NCBI GenBank assembly: GCA_964030475.1
Contig: CAXIPT010000044.1
Location: forward strand, 78,262 to 142,261
Direction of reading: 5' to 3'
From: Tethya wilhelma
Taxonomy: Eukaryota > Porifera > Demospongiae > Tethyida > Tethyidae
DNA: 64,000 nucleotides
Shown here: positions 57,021 to 64,000 of the stretch, piece after piece
Layout: each line of letters begins with the position of its first letter
How positions within the stretch are numbered: the stretch's first letter is position 1
Position numbers and translations under genes: made by a program
The notes under the pieces: generated by a model
What the model was told of the DNA's origin: nothing
Database searches by the model: none
Seen by the model: only the letters and a program-made list of their open reading frames with translations

Positions 57021-57966
57021 ATGGCATCCTTTTCTATTGAAGCTATGGTTCGAGGATACCAGTCTATAAAGACGTTTGGACAGCCGTTATTGGGAAAGAA
57101 TTTCCTTGCAAGCGTGAGAATGGAAACAGAGGAGGCCTTGAAGTTCCCTGTACACTTACGTTTATAGGACCTACCAACTCAACTGACAAGGCAAAGAGCC
57201 TAGTTGAATCAATTTTAGCCACTACCACAGCTACTAATGTTGTACCCAGCAAGAAGAGAAAGTTGAGTGATGATTCTGTTCCCCCCCCTCCTCTTCCTCC
57301 TAACCCTACCACCACAGCTACTATTGTTGTACCCAACAAGTTATGTGATGATCCTGTTCATCCTCCTTCTCCTCCTAGGTCTAGTACAGACATACAAACC
57401 ATAGAAAATTGCACTTCATCATCAAACTGTCCTGTGAACTTACCATGGGTCAAGCTGAGTGGAATTGAGCTGTTTGACACAGACAAGAAAAAGATTATGT
57501 CAGGAGAGAAACTTGATGATCGTGCCATCAACATATCACAAGAAATGTTGAAGCAACGGTTTACTGAGCTAGCAGGATTTCGGTCAACATTACTCCAGGG
57601 TAGAATGTAGATGACAAGAGAAAGGTTCAAATTATTCACTCGCGTGGAGAACACTGGATGGTTGCGTCAACGGTTTTTGCAGAAAAAAATGTGGTCAAAG
57701 TATATGATTCCGTTTATCGTACAGTTGATCAAAAGACAAAGAATATAATTGGAAATCTTTTCCCACTCTCATCTGAAACAGAAGTTGTTCGGCAAACAGG
57801 TGGACAAGATTGTGGAGTGTTTGCTATCGCCATCTCTACAGCATTAGCAATTGGTCAAGATCCAGCCAACATTAAATTCAATCAACCAGCTGTGAGATCC
57901 CACCTCGTGGAATGTTTAGAAAAGGGAGTCATGTCTCCTTTTCCATTTGTGGACCTGGACTCTTAA
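57021..57966 (+). pseudogene. HIRAN-like domain plus C48 (Ulp1-type) cysteine protease
   Basis: It starts with MASFSIEAMVRGY. One base is missing near 57060, after which the frame 57059-57608 continues: 'VYKDVWTAVIGKEFPCKRE' and 'LEVPCTLTFIGPTN' (HIRAN-like), a Pro-rich linker with a KKRK motif, then 'DTDKKKIMSGEKLDDRAI' and 'FRSTLLQG', the N-terminal part of a Ulp1-type protease. A second shift near 57605 leads to the catalytic part: EHWMVAS (His at 57652), VYDSVY (Asp at 57706), and GGQDCGVF (Gln at 57805, Cys at 57811). The triad and oxyanion Gln are all present. C48 enzymes cleave SUMO-like peptides; here it is accessory to the transposon. Confidence 0.82.
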
Positions 57967-58338
57967 CATTGTGTACATCACCCTTCAACAGTTTTTTGGT
58001 TTTTTGGGCTTTTCACTCAAATAATAATAATTTTTATGATCATCGACACACATGCCCCTCAGCAGATTTTTAAAAATTTCTTTTATGCTTTTCACTCAAA
58101 CATGATCATCAACCCACAATGCTCTTCAACAATTTTATTTTCTTTCATGTTTTTACTCAAACGTGATCATAAACCCACATGCATGCATTGTCATCTTTTT
58201 GCAGCCATACAGATCATAATGCATACTCAACCAAGTTTACTATTATAACTTTATAATAATATTATTACATCTCAGTGATATGACAAAACAAGGTTAGTAT
58301 ATAATATAATACAATAATATACAAATTGAAAGTTCATA
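57967..58338. other. AT-rich spacer between convergent genes of the pogo element
   Basis: Contains repeated ACTCAAA(C/T)(A/G)TGATCAT words (about 58010, 58095, 58155), each followed by a 'CGACACACATGC' or CCCACA(A/T)GC block, that is about three diverged copies of a 55-65-base unit. A polyadenylation-like AATAAT cluster follows. No gene. Confidence 0.55.
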
Positions 58339-59645
58339 CTAAAAGCATTTAGAGCCCTTTGAAACCGTTTCTATGATAGACTCGTTCTGGCAAATGTAGT
58401 TGTAAAGGCTGACTAGCCAACCGGCTCCAAGTGGCTTCATAGTGGACATTTTGAGATCAATTGGAGAAACACTCTTGCTAGCAAGCTGTTCACTGACTTG
58501 TTCAGAATACCATTCTCTGAACTTAGTCCTCATGAACTCCACACACTTGTTGACACTAAGGTCCATCCATGGGCTGGAGGCGATTGGTACAGTTTGCAGG
58601 AATGCTCACAACAAGAATGTTGTTTTGGTCAAGTAGCTCCATGATATCATCTGTTTGTTGCCCTTTGAACACATCAAAAATTGCTAGGGCAGGCTGATCA
58701 GAAGGATCGAAGCTTCAACTCCTGATGTTTCCTGGTGATGTAGGGTACGATGATGAATTCGATGTATTCTTTCATTTTTTCTTCGTTCGACCAATGGTTA
58801 AGGTGTGAAGGTTACATGCCAGTCCTTTGGGAAACTGTAGTGGGGTAGACATGCAGTAGTTTTGCCCTAGTAAATCAGCTGAGGAGGCCATCTAATGTTC
58901 CACAAAGCACAGCTGTAATTTGCCGTTTATTGTCTTTTCCAGCAATCTCTACACGTTTTGCTCCTTTAACCTCCATTGTCCAAGTAGACCCAGGAACGAT
59001 GCTGATGCCAGTTTGGTCCCAGTTCAGCACCAGTTCAGAAGGAATATCTTCCATATCAACTACAACCTTGACATCAGAGACAAATTGCTCCTTCATAGCT
59101 TCAAAGTCAGACACTGCTATCTTTTCAATTGTGCTTCCTCTTCGCTTCACAAAATTCATTCTGTAAAGGAGTGACTTGGCCCAACTGCTAGTTATGGTGA
59201 TTGGACCACCATTTTGAGCAAGGAGGTTTTTGTCAGCATTTCTGATTATCGCTGTAGCAGCTGCCATTGTAGTAGTTGTAGTAATCACTCCACCTGCTTC
59301 ACGAACAGCAGTGATGTATCTCTGCACTTGGTTATCCAGCTTTTCACCAAGCATTAAAGGCCTTCCACGCTTTTTTACAGGGAGAGACCTTACAACTATG
59401 TCACCCTCTTGATCACTCGAACTCATGGCCTTGCACCTTCTAGAAATCTCAGCTAGATACTTCCCTTTCCACGTCTGCATAGTAGTCACTTTCAGTTCAA
59501 CTTTCAGCTGCTTTGAGAAGTGTATAATGGCTGCTTGATTGCCGTTCTCAGCGGCGTACTTGCCTATAGATGCCTGCTGTTGAGGTGTGAATTTGGAATA
59601 TTTACCTCTCTTCTTACGCTGGCTGCCATCTGCAGAACATCTCAC
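58339..59645 (-). pseudogene. Pogo/Tigger-type DDE transposase
   Basis: The frame 59645-58875 has 256 codons. It has a basic start (QRKKRGKYSKFTPQQQASIG), a helix-turn-helix region ending in 'KKRGRPLMLGEKLDNQVQRY', 'SWAKSLLYRMNFVKRRGS' and 'ELVLNWDQTGISIVPGSTW' (first catalytic Asp), then 'KDNKRQITAVLCGTLDGLL'. After a TGA the same frame continues with 'NHWSNEEKMKEYIEF', and a neighbouring frame gives ALAIFDVFKGQ (second Asp) and NRLQPMD (third acidic position). A 4-base ATGG duplication near 58567 shifts the frame exactly at that third Asp. The tail 58566-58339 follows. In pogo elements this enzyme cuts TA-flanked ends. Confidence 0.85.
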
Positions 59646-59914
59646 TGCATCATTAGCTTCTTAGGCTTCAGTGTAGCTGACAATGTTCCGTTCGGATCAG
59701 GTAGATTGTCCACAGGCTTGAGATATTGTAGAGAGCGCTCGAGCCAGAGCAGAGCAAATACATCGACCATACGCGTAAATTAGCTCGCTATAGCTTGATG
59801 ACGTAATGCCTAATTGTTTTGATTCAAAATTTCGTAAATCTAATTTTCGTATAAATAGGGCGCCATACGAAAAATACAAAAATTTGCACCATACGAAAAT
59901 TTCCCGCTATACGG

Positions 59915-59980
59915 TATTTGTATTGCGCTAATGGGGCATCCGTGCCATTCCTATGTACCCAGTACTACCGTACTGGGAAT
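59915..59980 (-). mobile_element. HPE end, right of the pogo insertion
   Basis: It continues the HPE interrupted at 56787: TATTTGTATTGCGCTAATGG to the hairpin CCCAGTACTACCGTACTGGG at 59958-59977 and AAT. Confidence 0.85.
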
Positions 59981-60044
59981 AATGTCAACCATGTAACAAA
60001 GTAGTTTATATATTCCTAAATATTTAAGACTGACCCTGGTTACA

Positions 60045-60548
60045 GGGACTTCAGCACAACCAGAAATCTTCAGGCAGGGCAGCGAATATTCGGATTCCAA
60101 ATAACGCACACTTGTCTAACTGGAAAATGGTCGTCAACTTGAGTTCCACGGTAGCTAATGAATTATTAATGAGTATAGAAATGAATGGCTGACATACGGA
60201 CTTTTCGTCATTTATCTAGCGACTCAGAAAGACAAATAACCAAGCACGTGAAGACAAAGAAACCAAGTTTTTTTGTGCAAGAATTAGCTTCTTAAAGCGA
60301 ACTGTCTTTGAGAAAAGTTGTTCCAAGATAGAAGAAGAAGAAGATGGAGAAAATTGGAAGTTTGGCATAGTTTAGTTTGTTATTTAGCGATGGTTTTAGG
60401 TTATGTTCTTAGACTCAATAGAAAGAGAAAAGGCTAAATAGTATCTTAAGAAGCCTTTTAGTGCCAGGCGCTCAGTTTTTGCGCGTGAATATTTGTATTG
60501 CGCTAATGGGCCATCCGTGCCATTCCTATGCACCCAGTACTGGAATAT
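60045..60548 (-). mobile_element. HPE, second reverse copy with collapsed hairpin
   Basis: Body blocks run in reverse from 'CAACCAGAAATCTTCAGGC' to 'GCTAATGGGCCATCCGTGCC'. The terminal hairpin is reduced to CCCAGTACTGGAATA, so one arm is deleted. It follows the previous HPE directly, giving a tandem pair as at 39 kb. Confidence 0.72.
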
Positions 60549-61000
60549 TACGTTATTCATCAGTTTTCCAAGATAAAGAAGAGGAGTCTGGTGGTCCAGC
60601 CATGCTGGCCATGTTGGTGATGGTGAGGACTCTGGCCATGCTGGCGATGGTGAGGACTCTGGCCATGCTGGTGATCGTGAGGACTCTGGCTATGCTGGCA
60701 ATGGTGAGGACTCTGGAAATGCTGGTGATCGTGAGGGCACTGGCCATGCTGATGATGGTGAGGACTTTGGTAAAGTCAGAGAGCTGATGGAAGAATCTGG
60801 ATTTTCTGAGACCCAGAGAACCACTTGTAATACGAGGAAATGTAAGTGCTTTATGTAATCACACATGCAATATAAGTACATTATGCATGCAGGCATAATT
60901 TCACATGTGTCATGCACACAGGTCGTAAGAAGTTGGCAGAGATACTACATGATGATATGTCATCACTGTATGTTCCATGTGGCAAACGTATATGTATGCA
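60549..61000 (+). pseudogene. Exon with 27-bp coding minisatellite, unknown gene
   Basis: After an ATTCATCAG acceptor-like site a frame reads FQDKEEESGG. Then about six 27-base units (about 60600-60772) encode a nine-residue repeat SGHAGDGED (variants GNAGDRE, GYAGN, GHADD), if a one-base shift near 60596 is allowed. It continues VRELMEESGFSETQRTTCN and a donor AATGTAAGT at about 60841. A likely next exon starts after CACACAG (about 60922): 'RKKLAEILHDDMSSLYVPC'. The protein is acidic and repetitive, and I do not know its family. Confidence 0.45.
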
Positions 61001-61434
61001 TGCATGCATGTATCATCTACTAATGGGAAACACTTCAATAAACATTATTGTTGATATATGTTAAATTGTATTACTTTTAGACCAGAAGGCTCACAATATT
61101 AATTGACATTAGCACAAGTATAATTGACAGTTCGATTTTGTTGGGTTCTGTGATTCGGCTATTATGTTCCATTATCACTTATCACTTCATATATTCATAT
61201 ATTCATTCGATTTGGTCGTGTGCTACTATTATTGACAGTCGAATTTTGTTGGGTTACATGATTACATGAATACTCATTTCCATTTTGTCTTATTGACGGT
61301 TGTATTTTGTTGGGTTACAGTCATTATTATCACTCTTATTACTCATTTATATTTTGTCCTTAGCAACCTTTAACAATAAAAAATACAGCCTTGGTTGGTA
61401 GCACGTTCAAAGGGTTATATGATAGTGTGTGCAT
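61001..61434. repeat. AT-rich region with a spaced repeat
   Basis: Three blocks built on ATTGACRGT(C/T)G(A/T)ATTTTG followed by TTGGGTTACA lie at about 61125, 61214 and 61292, some 80-90 bases apart. Nothing coding is recognised. Confidence 0.55.
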
Positions 61435-61945
61435 CTGTTCTGTCTGTGACACTATAGGACACCATGCATGGACATTGTAGACACTATTACCACCAGAGGC
61501 ACTACAGGACACCATAGACACCAGAGGCACTACAGGACTGACACCACAGGCACTACAGGACACCATGTAGTGCAGAGGACACCATAGACACCAGAGGCAC
61601 TACAGGACACCATAGACACCAGGGGCATTACAGGACACCATAGATACCAGAGGTACTACAGGACACTGTCCATGGACCGACACCACAGGCACTACTGAAC
61701 ACCATGGACACCAGAGGACACTGTAGACACTACAGGACAACATAGACACCAGAGGATACCTTAGACACCAGAGGACACCGTCATAGACACTAGAGGCCCG
61801 GGACACCGGAGGCACTACAGGACACCATAGACCATGACCAGAGGACACCATATGGACACCAGAGGTACTACAGGACACCATAGATACCAGAGGATACCAT
61901 AGACACCAGAGAACACCATGGACACCCGAGGCACTACAGGCAGAG
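61435..61945. repeat. 28-bp minisatellite, left end of copy B
   Basis: About 18 units of roughly 28 bases made of two related halves, with words GACACCAGAGGCA and CTACAGGACACCAT. The right third (61790-61945) is the inverted equivalent of the array at 28104-28251, with the same variants in the same order. It ends against the transposon end AGAGGAGGTGCGACAAC at about 61945. Confidence 0.82.
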
Positions 61946-62863
61946 GAGGTGCGACAACTGTACCTCATTGCTGAGCTGGCAGTAATTATCGCATTTTTTC
62001 ATGTGGTATCCGTGTGATTGCGTCGCCCATGCTTTCATGAGTCAGCAAAAAGTGATGGATTCACCTGACACTCTAAGACAGCCTTCTAAAAGGCTAAGGA
62101 CACGTTCATCTTTTCCTTCTCCTCAAAGTCCGGCAATCCTGAGATCGATTAGCCCAAGGTCTCCTATGTATGCCCTGACCAATACTAGTACTAGTACTTC
62201 TTGGCAACATACATATCATTCAAGGAGGAGCCTGTCTTTTGGTGCTTCTTGTATTCCTCCACCTGGTTCAGTTGGTGCTTCTTGTATTCCTCCACCTGGT
62301 TCAGCTGTTTCTCTCAAGGTTAGATTTTGGCATAAGTACACTGACATAAAATTAACTGTGTGAGTCCTGTTCTTATTCCCGACATTATTTAAATTTTCAT
62401 ACTAATAATTTACTTAATAGTCTTGGACTGATGAAGAGTTGAAGGTTCTCATAGAGTACGTGTGTATGACAGGACATACAAACAAGTGGCCAGCTTTCGG
62501 GAACAAACATGAGTTTTGGACTGATGAGTCTAATTTTTTTGCCAGGTTTTTCAAGGAAAATGTTCGTAGACGTAAGTATACTATAATGTACTATATGCAT
62601 GTATGTAGGCATGCAGAGCATTGTCACAGTTTTGTTTTTTTTGTAGCTCACGGTTGTCGAAACAAAATTCAACGGTATCTACAGAAGAATTTTGCAAGGC
62701 CACTGGATGCACATGCCCATTTTTCCAATGTCTCTATGCCACAACGAGCCAATCTGCAGCCTTTGGATGACACACAATGTCATGGTGTTGAAGAATCACT
62801 TTCAGTGTGTCATGGTGTAATTTGTGATCTTGGGAAAGAGGAGCAATTGCAGCTGATATCACA
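61946..62863 (+). pseudogene. SANT/HIRAN element gene 1, N-terminal exons (copy B)
   Basis: The element end is followed by exon 1 (start about 62041, 'SQQKVMDSPDTLRQPSKRL', 'SPAILRSISPRSPMYAL'), then the SANT exon (about 62423-62572, 'SWTDEELKVLIEYVCMTGH'), then the third exon with 'NKIQRYLQKNFARPLDAH' up to 'LGKEEQLQLIS', where it stops at the n at 62864. The exon-1 deletion of copy A is absent here, and a duplicated 'GASCIPPPGS' unit lies in the linker. The acceptor TTGTAG before exon 3 is intact, unlike copy A. This is the best copy of the N-terminal part. Confidence 0.68.
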
Positions 62864-62864
62864 N

Positions 62865-62900
<36 letters not shown>

Positions 62901-64000
62901 ACATTGCGGATTTTCTTCAAAGGGATCACATGTTACTAGTAAATGCAAAACACAGGTGAACAACTACTACTGTTGTTACACACACAGCCCAGTGCTGCTG
63001 ATGAGGCCTGGAATTGCAGTATAGGGCACTCTTTCCATAGTGTTCCATGTACTACATATTCCCATACCGAATAGTAGTTTTAATTGACACATGCACGCAC
63101 CAAGCCCTCTGGCATGAATAGATCATCTGTACACTTGAAAAGTACAGCAACCACAGGAGTGTGCCTTTGCTGAGCTGGCAAGTTGAGGAGATACGACACA
63201 AGTGCAACTTTGCTGAGCTGCATGGCAAGCAGGTTTATGTGATCAATTCAACAATTTGGTGACAGATATGATTTCCAAAGGCTCTGATCTTTGGTATCTC
63301 TACTTCAAACAACATAAAAGCTGCTGAAAGAAAGGAAGCAAAGCTTGTATGTTTCAAGTGACGATCCTAAGCCCTTCCCGTATGCAAAACCACTCGATTA
63401 TACTAATGTTAAGACAGTCGATAAAGTTGCAGAACAAACTTGAAAGTATTTTATGCACTGCACAATTTGAAAAAAATAATACGGAGAACATAGATATATA
63501 TTATGCAGATTTTTGTCTGTGTATATATGTGTGTGTGGGTGTGTAACAGAGGGTCACTGGAAGTGACGCGACCTCGAGCTACAACTGTGAATGCTCTTTT
63601 TCTCTGGACTGTGGAGAATGAAAGCATGAAAAGTGTGCTAGCTTAGATAGTGCTAGCCTAGGATAGATCATAAGCACTAAAAGTATGGCTGACTGTTTTT
63701 GAGATTGCTGACAAGGCTTATACCGGCAGTGCATGTCTCAATCCCTTAGATCCCTCAAATGCGGGCATGGCATCCTACGTGTACTTGAAAGTGTCAAAGA
63801 ACAATCTATACATGTGTGTTCACTGAACCTGCTAATCAGTTAGCTAAGAGTTTTGTTAGTCCTATAAAATGCCACGTGGATAGATAACGACCCGTTTGAA
63901 CTCCAAAGCTTTCTAGTGATGATACGTACTACCCAAGAAAAGAACTTCCTTTGTGCTGTCAAAGACTTTCTGGTTCTCTGGGAATCGTTAAGTCAGTCAG
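62864..64000. other. CA tract and unassigned end of window
   Basis: A CA tract (62865-62899) follows the n at 62864. The remaining 1.1 kb has short frames only. A Thr/Ser-rich or cysteine-rich product is not evident, and no repeat family of this window reaches into it. Confidence 0.45.

Larger units (their letters stand above)
56788..59914. mobile_element. Pogo-type DNA transposon carrying an accessory HIRAN-Ulp1 gene
   Basis: 3,127 bases with inverted termini CCGGATAGCGGGAAATTTTC (left) and CCGTATAGCGGGAAATTTTC (right, read inwards). The TA target duplications are at 56786-56787 and 59915-59916. The empty site GAATATTTGTATTG occurs in other HPE copies. Both ends hold repeats of an AATTTTCGTA word, about four to five each side, likely transposase-binding sites (inference). 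Two convergent genes lie inside: the HIRAN-Ulp1 frame on plus (57021-57966) and the transposase on minus (59645-58339). The element is nearly intact but both genes carry frame lesions. Confidence 0.87.

Noticed and set aside
60553..60747. Minus-strand frame of Ser/Thr/Ile repeats at 60.6 kb
   Set aside because: It is the opposite strand of the 27-bp minisatellite, and splice signals support the plus strand.
14310..64000. CRISPR interpretation of the spaced repeats near 61.1 and 61.4-61.9 kb
   Set aside because: Repeats are contiguous or diverged minisatellites without unique spacers, and the surroundings are clearly eukaryotic.

Overview
The window looks like repeat-rich DNA from a marine invertebrate, most plausibly a sponge or another early-branching animal (inference). 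The grounds are an AT-rich base, short GT-AG introns inside the coding fragments, and a mix of BEL/Pao, Ty3/gypsy, Ngaro/DIRS-type tyrosine-recombinase, LINE, tRNA-SINE, hAT, pogo and THAP-type elements together with many MITEs. I found no convincing single-copy host gene and no rRNA, functional tRNA or CRISPR. Almost everything recognisable is mobile DNA, much of it decayed and nested.

Layout. 1-0.7 kb: truncated copy of an abundant non-autonomous family, called here the hairpin-ended element (HPE). 0.7-4.0 kb: BEL/Pao retrotransposon on the minus strand with an internal inverted block. 4.4-7.4 kb: the C-terminal halves of the two genes of an unusual DNA transposon, called here the SANT/HIRAN element. 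7.4-8.4 kb: hAT transposase. 8.65-10.2 kb: Ty3/gypsy remnants. 11-12.7 kb: HPE. 13.3-13.6 kb: tRNA-derived SINE. 13.6-14.2 kb: SANT/HIRAN gene 2. 14.7-15.8 kb: LINE reverse transcriptase split by a hAT MITE. 16.2-18.4 kb: transposon-type gene split by a MITE. 18.5-25.3 kb: MITEs, HPEs and an unidentified multi-exon gene. 25.8-30.2 kb: two more SANT/HIRAN copies with minisatellites. 30.5-37.7 kb: Ngaro-type element plus a second copy of its 5' part. 37.7-56.8 kb: MITEs, HPEs, SINE, a THAP gene and a 109-base N gap. 56.8-59.9 kb: a nearly complete pogo element that also carries a HIRAN-Ulp1 protease gene. 60.5-64 kb: coding minisatellite, 28-bp minisatellite and the N-terminal half of another SANT/HIRAN copy.

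The most interesting content is two DNA transposon types that each carry a HIRAN-like accessory reading frame convergent with the transposase or main gene. One is a TA-flanked 3.1-kb pogo-type element with a HIRAN-C48 (Ulp1-like) protease. The other is a two-gene SANT/HIRAN element whose pieces are scattered over the window and whose ends adjoin 28-bp minisatellite arrays. Two related MITE families share a conserved segment with a start codon, and in one place this forms the start of a BEL gag.

Caution: ten isolated single n bases each sit at an abrupt break or duplication of a repeat. They look like contig joins, so some 'truncations' and 'duplications' are probably assembly effects.
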